This document shows positions 36,799 to 45,192 of a stretch of DNA of 64,000 nucleotides, piece by piece. How positions within the stretch are numbered: the first letter of the stretch is position 1; every line of letters begins with the position of its first letter. The notes below the pieces were generated by a model. The model did not search any database, was not told the origin of the DNA, and saw nothing but the letters and a program-made list of their open reading frames with translations. The translations under genes and the position numbers were made by a program. The DNA comes from Gordonia polyisoprenivorans NBRC 16320 = JCM 10675 (lineage in GTDB: Bacteria > Actinomycetota > Actinomycetes > Mycobacteriales > Mycobacteriaceae), in assembly GCF_000241325.1 (NCBI RefSeq), contig NZ_BAEI01000087.1:1-64000 (forward strand), read 5' to 3'.

Positions 36799-37278
36799 TC
36801 AGACGTCGCCGTTGCGCTTGGCGAGTTCGCGGACCCGGTTGAGTTCGGAGATGTTGCCGAAGATCGCGATCCAGTTGTAGGCGAGACACGAGATGATGCC
36901 CCACCAGCCCAGCGTGAGGCAGTGCGTCTGTGCCGCCCAGAAGGCCTTGCGGATCTCGGGCCAGGTGCCGACCGTCTGTGTGGGGCTGGTCAGCGCCAAG
37001 ACCACCATCCCGGTGTGCCGCTTGAAGACCGCGCGGTACGCGCCCGTTGGTGCAGCGCGGTACGCGTCCGTTGGTGTAGCGCGGTACGCGTCCGTTGGTG
37101 TAGCGCGGTGCGCGCCCGGCGGTGTAGCGAGGTACGCGCCCGGCGGGTGGGGCTGACCCGCGTACGGCCCGGCATACGGTTGCTGCGGGTATGGCTGTGG
37201 TTGCGGGTACGGCTGTGGCGGACCCGCGTACGGCTGTTGCGGATACGGCTGGCCCGGATGGTGCTGCGGTGCGTTCAT
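36799..37278 (-). CDS. Pro/Tyr-rich repeat membrane protein
   Basis: 159-residue protein I cannot assign to a family. The N-terminal half is disordered: PYPQQPYAGP-type repeats, then five 8-residue AYRATPTD-type repeats coded by a 24-bp DNA array. The C-terminal half has two hydrophobic segments (MVVLALTS and LGWWGIISCLAYNWIAIFG) and a charged end ELNRVRELAKRNG. It is probably a small membrane protein with an extended domain. The ATG at 37278 has AGGAGGGG 5 nt upstream. It converges with holB and is divergent from the ABC operon. Confidence 0.72.
   Translation of the reverse strand: MNAPQHHPGQPYPQQPYAGPPQPYPQPQPYPQQPYAGPYAGQPHPPGAYLATPPGAHRATPTDAYRATPTDAYRAAPTGAYRAVFKRHTGMVVLALTSPTQTVGTWPEIRKAFWAAQTHCLTLGWWGIISCLAYNWIAIFGNISELNRVRELAKRNGDV
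37031..37150 (-). repeat. Five 24-bp tandem repeats in a coding region
   Basis: Copies start at 37031, 37055, 37079, 37103 and 37127; the second and third are identical and the others differ by one to six bases. Each codes an 8-residue AYRA(T/A)PT(D/G) unit. Such arrays expand and contract by slippage, so length should vary among strains. Confidence 0.9.
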
Positions 37279-37376
37279 CGTTCCCCTCCTGCTGATTCCC
37301 CTCCTACTGCGACGGCTCACACGCTAGGGCACGGGGACCTGAATACGGGGCGTGCGTCGTTCAGGTGGACGAACTC

Positions 37377-37394
37377 GGTTACGCGTCGGTAACC
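37377..37394. promoter_or_regulatory. GGTTAC-N6-GTAACC inverted repeat upstream of ABC operon
   Basis: A perfect 6-bp inverted repeat with 6-bp spacer lies about 20 bp before the TAATGT -10 hexamer (37415-37420) of the ABC importer operon, so it overlaps the -35 region. It is a probable repressor or activator site. The regulator is not in this window. Confidence 0.5.
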
Positions 37395-37428
37395 CGACAG
37401 AAACGACGCCCTCCTAATGTGGCGTCGC

Positions 37429-38268
37429 ATGGTTCCCGCCACGCCGCGCCCACCCGGCACCGGACTCGACATCACCGGACTCACCAAGGAATTCACCACT
37501 CGGACGATCCGCGGATCGTCGACGGTGACCGCGCTCGCCGAGGTCGACCTCAAGACCTCGGAAGGGGAGTTCCTGTCTCTCCTGGGGCCCTCGGGCTGCG
37601 GAAAATCCACGGTTCTGCGCATCCTCGCGGGGCTGGAGTCCCCGACGTCGGGGACGGTACTGATGAACGGGCAGAGCCCGAAGGAGTTGCAACGCAATCA
37701 CGAGCTCGGCATCGCCTTCCAGGACTCGGCGCTGCTGCCGTGGCGGTCGGTGGAGTCGAACATCAAGCTGCCATTGCAGGTGGGTCGCATGCCCGCCGCC
37801 GACGGTCTCGTCGCCGACCTCATCGAACTCGTCGGGCTCACGGGATTCGAGAAGGCCAAACCCGCGGTGCTCTCCGGCGGTATGCGCCAACGGGTTTCGA
37901 TCGCCCGCGCGCTGGTCGTGCGCCCCACCGCGTTGTTGCTCGACGAGCCGTTCGGTGCGCTCGACGACATGACCCGCCAACGACTCAACATCGAATTGCT
38001 GCGGATCTGGACCGAGAAGCCCGCCACCACACTGATGGTCACCCATGGGATCGCCGAGGCGGTGTTCCTTTCCGACGTGGTCGCGGTGATGAGTCCACGG
38101 CCCGGACGCGTCATCGAGACGGTGCGCATCGATCTGCCGCGCCCCCGGACCCCGGAGATGATGCGCACACCCGAGTTCCACGCGATTCACGATCACCTCT
38201 CGGGCTTGCTGTTCGGCGCGAAGGACGCCGATTCGGCCGTCGATGCCACGGAGGCTGTGGGTGGCTAG
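37429..38268 (+). CDS. ABC transporter ATPase, nitrate/sulfonate/taurine type
   Basis: 279-residue ATPase of the TauB/SsuB/ThiZ family. It has Walker [10 protein letters not shown], a Q-loop in [15 protein letters not shown] (the LLPW phrase is typical of this family), signature LSGGMRQR, Walker [12 protein letters not shown] and H-loop [11 protein letters not shown] prefer the ATG at 37429, 8 nt after TAATGT, over the ATG at 37417, which lies inside that hexamer. It is the first gene of an operon with two permeases and a lipoprotein. The downstream TauD-like gene favours an organosulfur substrate, whereas the binding protein resembles THI5/pyrimidine binders. Confidence 0.9.
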   Translation: MVPATPRPPGTGLDITGLTKEFTTRTIRGSSTVTALAEVDLKTSEGEFLSLLGPSGCGKSTVLRILAGLESPTSGTVLMNGQSPKELQRNHELGIAFQDSALLPWRSVESNIKLPLQVGRMPAADGLVADLIELVGLTGFEKAKPAVLSGGMRQRVSIARALVVRPTALLLDEPFGALDDMTRQRLNIELLRIWTEKPATTLMVTHGIAEAVFLSDVVAVMSPRPGRVIETVRIDLPRPRTPEMMRTPEFHAIHDHLSGLLFGAKDADSAVDATEAVGG

Positions 38269-39049
38269 CATCTCGGCGTCGCGCGCGGGTGCCGACCGGT
38301 GGGCCGCGGGCGCGATCGGCATCGTCGGTCTGATTCTCCTGTGGTGGATGGCGGGTGCCCTGCAGTGGTTCCACGGCACCATCCCCACCCCGTGGGCGGT
38401 GTGTACGGCCATCGGCGACAAGGGTTCTGCGTTCTACGTCGACAATTTCTCGGCGACCATCTCGCTCGCGTTACGCGGATTCCTCTGGGGCAACGCGCTG
38501 GCGATCGCGCTCGCGGTGCTGGTGATCGTCGTGCCGCCGGTCGAGGGTCTCGCCACCCAACTCGCGATCATCTCCTACTGCACGCCGATCATCGCCGTCG
38601 CGCCGATCGTTCAGGTGGCCTTCGCGCAGGTGCAGACGATGATCGTGTTCCTCGCGGCGATCTCGGTGTTCTTCACGACGATGATCGGCACCCTGTCGGG
38701 GTTGCGTTCGCCGCACAAGGGCAGTCTTGATCTGGTTCGGGTCTATGGCGGCGGACGTCTCGTGCAGCTGTGGCGGGTCCGCTCGGTCGCCGCGCTCCCG
38801 AATACGTTGGCCGCCATCAAGATCGCCGCCCCTGCCGCCGTGCTGGGCGCGGTGCTCGGTGAGTTCCTCGCTATGCCCGAGCAAGGTGCCGGACCGGCAA
38901 TGATCATCGCCCAGCAGGCCGGTGACATCCCACAGGTGTGGGCGATCGCGTTGCTCGCCGGGCTGGTGGCAGGCATCGGTTACGCGATCGTCGCGGTGGT
39001 GGCGCGGTTCGTCACGCGGTGGTCGACGGGTCTGGCGGTGCTCGGATGA
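38261..39049 (+). CDS. ABC transporter permease 1 (SsuC/TauC family)
   Basis: 262-residue membrane permease with about six TM helices and an EAA-type loop ([21 protein letters not shown]). The GTG start at 38261 has GGAGG 6 nt upstream and overlaps the ATPase gene by 8 bp; an ATG at 38243 in frame lacks this. It overlaps the second permease by ATGA. Two different permeases probably form a heterodimer, unlike the usual SsuC or TauC homodimer. Confidence 0.9.
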   Translation: MASISASRAGADRWAAGAIGIVGLILLWWMAGALQWFHGTIPTPWAVCTAIGDKGSAFYVDNFSATISLALRGFLWGNALAIALAVLVIVVPPVEGLATQLAIISYCTPIIAVAPIVQVAFAQVQTMIVFLAAISVFFTTMIGTLSGLRSPHKGSLDLVRVYGGGRLVQLWRVRSVAALPNTLAAIKIAAPAAVLGAVLGEFLAMPEQGAGPAMIIAQQAGDIPQVWAIALLAGLVAGIGYAIVAVVARFVTRWSTGLAVLG

Positions 39050-39849
39050 GCGCCGGAGCGGGAAGTCTGTGGGCGGTCGCGAGATTCCTCGGGTCGCTGC
39101 TCGCCTCGCTGATCCTGATCCTGGTGATCTGGTGGTTGTTCCTCTTGGCATTCCCCGACATCGGGCCCATCATCGGACGCACGCCGGCCGACGTCTACGC
39201 ATATCTCTTCACCGCACCCGACGCGGCGGATTCGCGTCACCAGATCCTCGCCGACCTGTGGATCACCCTCAAGGATGCGGCGGTGGGTTTTGTCACCGGC
39301 ATGATCGCCGCCGTGCTCGCCGCCGCACTGTTCGTCGTATATCGTCCGGCCGCACAGACATTCATGCCGATAGCGATGCTCCTGCGGTCGGTGCCGCTGG
39401 TCGCGATGACCCCGCTGATCACGCTCGTCGTCGGACGCGGTGTCGCGGTCGTCGCGGTGATGGGTGGAATCGTCGTATTCTTCCCGGCACTGGTCATGAT
39501 CATGACCGGGCTCGCCAACGCGCCCAGGCACCTCGACGACGTCATCGCCGTCTACGGCGGTGGTCGATGGACCGCGCTGCGGCGCTCAGCCGTGCCGTCG
39601 GCGGTGCCCGCACTGTTCAGCGCGGCCAAGGTGTCGGTGCCCGGCGCGTTCATCGGCGCGACCGTCGCCGAGTGGCTCGGAACCAACAAGGGTCTGGGAG
39701 CCACTCTGCAGCAAGCCCTTCCGGCCGCAGCCTACGACCAGTTGTGGGCATCGGTCGTGGTGATCACGGTGTCGTCGATCGTCGTCTACGCCGTCGTCGG
39801 CGTGATCGAGACGGTGGTGCTGCGGCAGATGGGCATGAGCGAGAACTGA
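39046..39849 (+). CDS. ABC transporter permease 2 (SsuC/TauC family)
   Basis: 267-residue permease of the same family as its upstream neighbour. It has an N-terminal TM (LASLILILVIWWLFLLAF) and an EAA-type loop (VYGGGRWTALRRSAVPSAVPA) which is closely parallel to that of permease 1, so the two are likely ancient duplicates. Four-base ATGA overlap with permease 1. It is followed by an 88-bp gap before the binding protein. Confidence 0.9.
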   Translation: MSAGAGSLWAVARFLGSLLASLILILVIWWLFLLAFPDIGPIIGRTPADVYAYLFTAPDAADSRHQILADLWITLKDAAVGFVTGMIAAVLAAALFVVYRPAAQTFMPIAMLLRSVPLVAMTPLITLVVGRGVAVVAVMGGIVVFFPALVMIMTGLANAPRHLDDVIAVYGGGRWTALRRSAVPSAVPALFSAAKVSVPGAFIGATVAEWLGTNKGLGATLQQALPAAAYDQLWASVVVITVSSIVVYAVVGVIETVVLRQMGMSEN

Positions 39850-39937
39850 TCGAACCACCGTCCCGGGCCATTGCCGCCCCGGGAGTAACCAACAGGTAAA
39901 AGACCCGGGACAGCCCGGAAAGAGGGGACACCACACC

Positions 39938-41041
39938 ATGAATCAGCACCACACACCTCAGCGCGGAACCGCCGGTCGTAGCGCCGGATTCGACCGCCGA
40001 TCCTTTCTTCGTTACACGCTGATGGCGGGTGGGGCAGCGGGTGCGCTCGGCGCCGCCGGTGTGCTGTCGGCCTGTAGCAGCGGCAGCTCGGGCGGCAGCG
40101 GCGCGTCGTCGACCAACCCGAAGGTGCAGCTGTCGTGGCAGAAGAACATCGAATTCGCCGGCGAATACTGGGCATTGGAGAAGGGTTACTACCAGAAGGC
40201 GGGCGTCGGCACGCCGGAACTGCTCACCGGCGGTGGTGCGGGTACCGGGGTGGAGACGGGTCTGACGTCGAACAAGGTGTGGATCGGCATGACCGCCCCA
40301 CAGCTCACCGCTCCGGTCATCCTGCAGGGGGCGAAGCTGAAAACCGTTGCGGCGACCTTCCAGAAGAATCCATTCTGCATCGTCTCCTCGGCGGCCAAGC
40401 CCATCAACACCCCGCAGGAGATGAAGGGTAAGAAGATCGGTGTGCAGGCCTCCAACGAGAACGTCTTCAAGGCGCTGCTCACCGCGAACGGGCTGACCGA
40501 ATCCGACGTCCAGAAGATCACCGTGCAATACGATCCCACCCCGCTGACCAAGGGTGAGGTCGACGGCTGGGTCGCCTACATCACCAACGAGCCGATCACG
40601 TTGGCCGAGCAGGGTTTCGAGAACAAGGCGTTCCTCTTCGCGGACTTCAACCTACCGCTCGTCGCCGAAACCCTCGTCGTGCGCCAGGAGACCATCGACA
40701 ACGAGCGCGACAAGCTGAAAGCCTTCCTCAAGGCTGATATCCAGGGGTGGTACGACGCCATCGCCGATCCCGCGGGCTCGGCGAAACTCGCCGTCACCAA
40801 GTACGGCAAGGATCTTGGTCTCGATGAGGCCGAACAGGTCAAGGAAGCGACCGCCCAGAACACCCTCGTCGTCTCCGACGACACCAAGGCCAACGGGTTG
40901 CTCACCATGACCGACGCGCTGATCGCCGAGAACATCGAAGCCCTTGCCAAGGCCGGCTACCAGATCAAGCCCGAGCAGATCTTCGACATGTCGCTCATCA
41001 AGGAGGTCTACGAGGAGGACCCGACCCTGAAGCGGGCCTGA
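39938..41041 (+). CDS. NMT1/THI5-like substrate-binding lipoprotein, Tat-type signal
   Basis: 367-residue binding protein. The signal has twin arginines (R20-R21 in RRSFLRY) and a lipobox LSAC with Cys46, so it is probably a Tat-exported lipoprotein. The mature N-terminus LSWQKNIEFAGEYWALEKGYY-like segment is the NMT1/THI5 signature seen in pyrimidine-precursor, riboflavin and sulfonate binders. GAGGGG lies upstream of the ATG. It is the last gene of the importer operon. The downstream TauD dioxygenase suggests an organosulfur ligand, but the binding-site residues cannot settle it. Confidence 0.88.
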   Translation: MNQHHTPQRGTAGRSAGFDRRSFLRYTLMAGGAAGALGAAGVLSACSSGSSGGSGASSTNPKVQLSWQKNIEFAGEYWALEKGYYQKAGVGTPELLTGGGAGTGVETGLTSNKVWIGMTAPQLTAPVILQGAKLKTVAATFQKNPFCIVSSAAKPINTPQEMKGKKIGVQASNENVFKALLTANGLTESDVQKITVQYDPTPLTKGEVDGWVAYITNEPITLAEQGFENKAFLFADFNLPLVAETLVVRQETIDNERDKLKAFLKADIQGWYDAIADPAGSAKLAVTKYGKDLGLDEAEQVKEATAQNTLVVSDDTKANGLLTMTDALIAENIEALAKAGYQIKPEQIFDMSLIKEVYEEDPTLKRA

Positions 41042-41068
41042 TCCCCCCGCTCGATCCCGCCCGACACC

Positions 41069-41133
41069 CGACCATCCCGCCCTGATGGTCGATCACTCCT
41101 GCCCGACACCCGACCATCCCACTCCGATGGTCG
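41069..41133. repeat. Duplicated CGACCATC/GATGGTCG hairpins
   Basis: CGACCATC (41069-41076) pairs with GATGGTCG (41084-41091) across a 7-nt loop, and the same arms recur at 41111-41118 and 41126-41133. The preceding bases CCCGACACC are also repeated, so about 30 bp is directly duplicated. The first copy can act as terminator of the importer operon. Confidence 0.75.
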
Positions 41134-41238
41134 AGGTGCGGAGGAGCGATAGCGACGGAGCCTCGAGACCCGTTGCACCGGTGAGTATCCGGTCCCACGG
41201 GCACCGGAATCATCACCACCGCAACAGGTCTCGAGACC
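41129..41238. repeat. REP-like intergenic repeat element
   Basis: 41129-41170 begins GGTCGAGGTGCGGAGG and ends GCCTCGAGACC, an imperfect palindrome of the kind scattered between genes in Gordonia and relatives. A related perfect palindrome GGTCTCGAGACC lies at 41227-41238, followed by CCGCCTCCGCA. The dispersed nature is remembered, not tested. Confidence 0.5.
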
Positions 41239-41399
41239 AGCCGCCTCCGCATCCGCCACGCCGCACCATCAACGACCATCGACCGGGCGCCATATCCCGT
41301 CGACCGGGCGTCACAATCCGCCCACCGGGCGTGCTCCGATACGCTGAAGGTCTGCCCGGTGCACCGCGGCCCGGGCGAACTGTGACGAGGAGTGACGAC

Positions 41400-41594
41400 A
41401 TGTCCGAGTTCATCAAGAAGATCAAGGACGAGGCCAAGGCGGTCGAGGCCGCGATCGACAACGAACTCACCGTGCTCGAGGGCGTCCCCGGCTATGACCC
41501 GCTGGCCAAGGACGAGGACGAGTCCGACGACGCCAGCGCGACCGCCAGCGACGACACCGAGGGTGGCGGCTCGCCGGTCGACGAGCCGAAGTAG
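41400..41594 (+). CDS. Small acidic hypothetical protein
   Basis: 64-residue protein beginning MSEFIKKIKDEAKAVEA, a short amphipathic helix, followed by an acidic Asp/Glu/Ser-rich disordered tail. It is strongly negatively charged and has no TM or signal peptide. GAGGAG precedes the ATG. It ends 11 bp before the F420-type gene and probably shares its mRNA. I do not recognise it. Confidence 0.65.
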   Translation: MSEFIKKIKDEAKAVEAAIDNELTVLEGVPGYDPLAKDEDESDDASATASDDTEGGGSPVDEPK

Positions 41595-41605
41595 GTAGCG
41601 CCCTC

Positions 41606-42046
41606 GTGTCGGTGTCGACCGACCTGTTCGTCACCGTGCTCAAGGCGCATCAGTGGATCTACCAGCACAGTCATGGTCTGATCGGGCGCCGTCTGCTGAT
41701 GGGTAACCCGACCCTGCTGCTGCACATGACCGGACGCAAGAGCGGGCAGCCACGGACGACGGCGTTGACCTATGCCCGTGACGACGAGACCTATCTCGTC
41801 GTCGCCTCCAACGGCGGATCACCGCGCCCGCCCGCATGGCTCGCCAACCTGAAGGCCATCCCGGACGTCGAGATCCAGGTCGGCCGTCGTCATGTTCCGG
41901 TCACCGCCCGCGCCACCTATCCGGACGACCCCGACTACGCCCGACGCTGGGACCTCGTCGACGACGTCAACAACGGGCGCTACGCGCAGTATCAGAGCAA
42001 GACCACGCGTCCCATCGCGATTGTCGAGCTGACTCCGCGGGTGTGA
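41606..42046 (+). CDS. Deazaflavin (F420)-dependent nitroreductase family protein
   Basis: 146-residue split-barrel protein of the DDN/DUF385 family, which uses reduced F420 to reduce quinones or other acceptors. The typical core is visible: LLLHMTGRKSGQPRTTALTY and VVASNGGSPRPPAWLANLKA, then VEIQVG and RRWDLV. GTG start. F420-dependent enzymes are plentiful in Mycobacteriales. It lies 102 bp before the TauD-like gene; whether it acts in the same pathway is unknown. Confidence 0.9.
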   Translation: MSVSTDLFVTVLKAHQWIYQHSHGLIGRRLLMGNPTLLLHMTGRKSGQPRTTALTYARDDETYLVVASNGGSPRPPAWLANLKAIPDVEIQVGRRHVPVTARATYPDDPDYARRWDLVDDVNNGRYAQYQSKTTRPIAIVELTPRV

Positions 42047-42147
42047 TCCGTCGGCGGCCATGAAGGTTGGAATCACCCTGAGCCAGATCATGCGTGTTCG
42101 CCGCGCGTCCACGGAGAGTGGGTGGCGACGAACGAAAGGTGATCGCA

Positions 42148-43131
42148 ATGACATTGGCTCAAATCGATGCCCGCACCGACCGCGCGGCCGCCGCCGAACA
42201 GCTCTACCAGGACGCAGGCATCACTGTCACCAAGCTGGGGGAGCATATCGGCGCCAAGATCGACGGTGTGCGCCTCGGTGGGGACGTCTCGACCGAGCAG
42301 GTCGAGGCCATCCGCACCGCTCTCGCCGTGAACAAGGTGGTGGCGTTCTCGGGGCAGGAACATCTCGACGATGCAAGTCAGTATGCGTTCGCCTCGCTGC
42401 TCGGTGAGCCGACCGCGCCGCATCCGACGGTCACCTCTCGCGGCGACCAGTTGCTGACGATCGAGGGAGCCGCCAACAGCTGGCACTCCGACGTCACCTT
42501 CGTCGACCGCATCCCCAAGGCGTCGCTGCTGCGCCCGATCGTGCTGCCGACCTACGGCGGTGCGACCACATGGGCTTCCACGGTCGCCGCCTACGAGCAG
42601 TTGCCCACGCCGCTGCGGGCGCTCGTCGAGAATCTCTGGGCCACTCACTCCAACCTCTACGATTACGTCAGCCAGAAGGAGCCGTCGGGCGGTATCGACG
42701 TCGTCCAGAAGCAGGAGCACTACGCCGAGTTCACCAGTACCGAGTACGAGACCCTGCATCCCGTGGTGCGCGTGCATCCCGAAACCGGTGAGCGCAGTCT
42801 CCTCCTGGGGCATTTCGCCAAGGAGTTCCGTGGACTCAAGGCCTCGGAGTTCGCGAACCTCTACCACTTACTGCAGGATCGGATCACCAAGCTGGAGAAC
42901 ACCTTCCGATGGAACTGGAGCTACGGTGACCTGGTCATCTGGGACAACCGCGCCACCCAGCACTACGGGATCTCCGACTTCGGTGACCAGAAACGTCAAC
43001 TGCATCGGATCACACTCGCCGGTGACGTACCCGTCGACATCCACGGCCAGAGCAGCCGGATTCTCCAGGGCGACGCGTCGCACTACTCGTCGGTGGAGCA
43101 GTCCCGGCGCTTGGAGGTGTTCGCTGCCTGA
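42148..43131 (+). CDS. TauD/TfdA-family Fe(II)/2-oxoglutarate dioxygenase
   Basis: 327-residue non-heme iron dioxygenase. The facial triad is H113-x-D115 (WHSDVTF) and H272 (ATQHYGI). The 2-oxoglutarate Arg is probably R287 (HRITLAGD). Family members oxidise taurine, alkylsulfonates or alkyl sulfate esters to release sulfite or sulfate, using 2-oxoglutarate and O2. AAAGGTGAT precedes the ATG. It follows an NMT1/THI5-like importer in the same direction, so import and desulfonation of an organosulfur compound is a reasonable inference. TauD proper and AtsK-type alkylsulfatase cannot be separated by eye. Confidence 0.9.
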   Translation: MTLAQIDARTDRAAAAEQLYQDAGITVTKLGEHIGAKIDGVRLGGDVSTEQVEAIRTALAVNKVVAFSGQEHLDDASQYAFASLLGEPTAPHPTVTSRGDQLLTIEGAANSWHSDVTFVDRIPKASLLRPIVLPTYGGATTWASTVAAYEQLPTPLRALVENLWATHSNLYDYVSQKEPSGGIDVVQKQEHYAEFTSTEYETLHPVVRVHPETGERSLLLGHFAKEFRGLKASEFANLYHLLQDRITKLENTFRWNWSYGDLVIWDNRATQHYGISDFGDQKRQLHRITLAGDVPVDIHGQSSRILQGDASHYSSVEQSRRLEVFAA

Positions 43132-43375
43132 CGTCCACATACCTGTGAATAAACTGAGAGAAAACTGAATCATCTGTGGCCGGATTCCCGAGGTAATCCT
43201 GCCACAGTCGGCTGTCCCCAGCGGGTTTCGATCTGTCGCCCGGCCAGACGATCCTGAGAGAGATTTTGCCATTTGACGCTTGAGGGTGGTTTGTCTGGAT
43301 TAATGTCGCCGGTGCACGACGGGGAAGTCGGGGGGCTCCTTCTCCAACCGCACACCGGATTGAAGGAGCCGATCC
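43132..43375. other. Intergenic region between dioxygenase and secreted protein
   Basis: 244 bp, AT-richer than average. It contains the terminator at 43174-43207 and, at about 43272, a TTGACG hexamer with an AT-rich GGATTAATG downstream that may be the promoter of the secreted protein. No gene is seen. Confidence 0.5.
43174..43207 (+). terminator. Hairpin terminator after the dioxygenase gene
   Basis: CTGTGGC (43174-43180) pairs with GCCACAG (43201-43207), and GGATT with AATCC inside, with one mismatch between them and an 8-nt loop. It lies about 40 bp after the stop. Confidence 0.65.
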
Positions 43376-44923
43376 ATGGGAAGACACAGCCTCGTACGCG
43401 AACCCGCCACCCGCCGTGTGGCTTTGGGTGCCACCGCCCTTGCGGCGTCGGCCACCCTGACAGCCGGTCTGGCCTTCGGTGACGGCCAGGCACAGGCCTC
43501 GATTCCGCAGGTGACCAGCGGCCTGGCGAGCATCCACGACTGGTCGACCGCGACCCTGGATGAGGTGATCGCGGCGCTGGGGATCGAGTCGACGAGCGCT
43601 CTTGGTGGGGTCTCCCTGGACCCAGCCGGCGAGATCCGGGATGCGATTGAAGCATTGCTGAACAGCACTATCCTGACAGAGGGACTCACTGAGCAGTTCC
43701 TCGAGTGGTACGACTCCAGAGTGGGCAACTCGACCACGATTGCAATAGGCCCGGGTCTGGCAGCGGGAGCAGCGCTCGGTGGTAGTAACAGTACGTTCGC
43801 CCTGGCGGTGCTCGGGATAGCGGTGGCTACGGCAGGTGTGCACGATCTCGAGAACTACCTGCCTGACTTTATCTACGATCTCCTTGAGGAACTGAATCTG
43901 GCTGACTCTGTTGAGAGCCTTTTGCCTCAAGACGTGATTCTCTGCTTCGGCGGCCTCGCAGTGGCCAACTCCTCAACCGCAGGGTCATGTGCGAACATCG
44001 CAGCGACGGTGGACCTTCGGTACGACAAGCCTGACGGTCGCGTAGAGCTCGCTCTGACCAACCCGGCCTCGCTGCTCACCCTCCTGTCTGACAGCTCGCG
44101 GCTGGGTCAGGTCGTGGTCGACGCTCTGACCGGCAATCCGATTTACCTCGCCGACGATTTTCTGCGTCTGACGCTGAACGGTTCTGGCGCCAACCTCGCC
44201 TTGACCAGCGACTACGGATACACCGGCCCGATACAGATTTCCTGGCTGGGTTCGTCGCTCGTGTTGTTCCCTGGAACGTTCAAAGCACACGGCACCAACG
44301 GCCCCGACTACGTCAACTACCTGAGCCTGCCCACCCTGACGCTCGGCGCCCCGACGTCGCTTCAGCAGATCATCCCGACCTTCGACGTCTCGTCGTTCAA
44401 CTTCTTCGATCTGTTCACCATCCCGGCGTTCAACACCGGCAACCTGATCTCTGCGTCGCCGACGAGCGCGACGGTCCCGGTGTCGGCGTTGCGGTCGGTG
44501 CAGCCCGAGCTGATGAGCGTGTCGGCCGGCGACTCTCCGACCAATGACGCGTCCACCGCGAATACCGCGACAAGCGATGCCGGGGATGGTGGACAGACCG
44601 CAGGGACGCCCACCTCGACCATCCCGGCGGCCGCTCCCGCGGCCGGCGAAACCACTCGTGCCACCGGCTCGACGGATACGGATCAGACTGCACCGCACCA
44701 AGACACGCCGGCACCCGCGCCGGTCGTGACGACCCCGTCCGGGCAGGCCGACGCCGGTGATCAGGCCGGCGGTGCCACGGGTGACCAGGGTGCCGCGAAC
44801 ACGGCACCGATCACCGACGACTCGTCCTCGTCGACGCCGTCGAGCTCACCGGCGGTAGGGTCCGCGACGACTGGCGGCACCGGTGCCTCCACTGTGAGCG
44901 ATCAGCAGCAGCCCGCAGCCTGA
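43376..44923 (+). CDS. Secreted Ala/Ser/Thr-rich surface protein of unknown family
   Basis: 515-residue exported protein. A signal peptide (TRRVALGATALAASATLTAGLAFG, cleaved near AQAS at residue 42) leads to a domain of about 340 residues containing a hydrophobic alanine/glycine-rich helix region (about 125-165), one Cys pair (about residues 185-205), then beta-rich sequence (LRLTLNGSGANLALTSDYGY). The last 150 residues are low-complexity Ser/Thr/Ala/Pro/Gly. The plan resembles the GjpA-like protein at 18 kb, but the cores differ. AAGGAG precedes the ATG. I do not recognise the domain. A cell-wall location is inferred. Confidence 0.75.
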   Translation: MGRHSLVREPATRRVALGATALAASATLTAGLAFGDGQAQASIPQVTSGLASIHDWSTATLDEVIAALGIESTSALGGVSLDPAGEIRDAIEALLNSTILTEGLTEQFLEWYDSRVGNSTTIAIGPGLAAGAALGGSNSTFALAVLGIAVATAGVHDLENYLPDFIYDLLEELNLADSVESLLPQDVILCFGGLAVANSSTAGSCANIAATVDLRYDKPDGRVELALTNPASLLTLLSDSSRLGQVVVDALTGNPIYLADDFLRLTLNGSGANLALTSDYGYTGPIQISWLGSSLVLFPGTFKAHGTNGPDYVNYLSLPTLTLGAPTSLQQIIPTFDVSSFNFFDLFTIPAFNTGNLISASPTSATVPVSALRSVQPELMSVSAGDSPTNDASTANTATSDAGDGGQTAGTPTSTIPAAAPAAGETTRATGSTDTDQTAPHQDTPAPAPVVTTPSGQADAGDQAGGATGDQGAANTAPITDDSSSSTPSSSPAVGSATTGGTGASTVSDQQQPAA

Positions 44924-44952
44924 TCGCCCATGCGGTGCCTTACGATCGCCGC

Positions 44953-45183
44953 ATGACCAACGCGGGGGATCTTCGAAGAATCGTCGAGGCGGCGCTGCTG
45001 TTATTCGTCGCGGTGACGATCATCGATCTGACGTTCACCCATCAGGCCTTCTGGGAGTCGGTGAAGGACGGGTTGGTCTTCGCCATCATCGCGATGGTCG
45101 TGTACGTGGTGTGGGACTTGGCGAGTTCGGCGTTCCGTGCGCGTCGGCGGGGCGACACGCACGGCTGTACCGACAGTCGATAA
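44953..45183 (+). CDS. Small two-TM membrane protein
   Basis: 76-residue membrane protein with two hydrophobic helices (VEAALLLFVAVTIIDLTF and GLVFAIIAMVVYVVWDLA) and a basic C-terminus. The ATG at 44953 is chosen since TACGAT lies exactly 6 nt upstream, the leaderless pattern. It is convergent with the DMT permease. Function unknown. Confidence 0.72.
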   Translation: MTNAGDLRRIVEAALLLFVAVTIIDLTFTHQAFWESVKDGLVFAIIAMVVYVVWDLASSAFRARRRGDTHGCTDSR

Positions 45184-45192
45184 GGGTTGCGC

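Larger units (their letters stand above)
41042..41399. other. Repeat-rich intergenic region
   Basis: 358 bp without a gene between the binding protein and a small acidic protein. It contains two near-identical hairpins, a REP-like imperfect palindrome, a 12-bp perfect palindrome and, at about 41279-41335, two and a half copies of a roughly 22-bp unit with core CGACCGGGCG. Confidence 0.7.

Noticed and set aside
37031-37150. Tandem 24-bp units as a CRISPR array
   Set aside because: Units are contiguous with no spacers and are in frame within a coding sequence.
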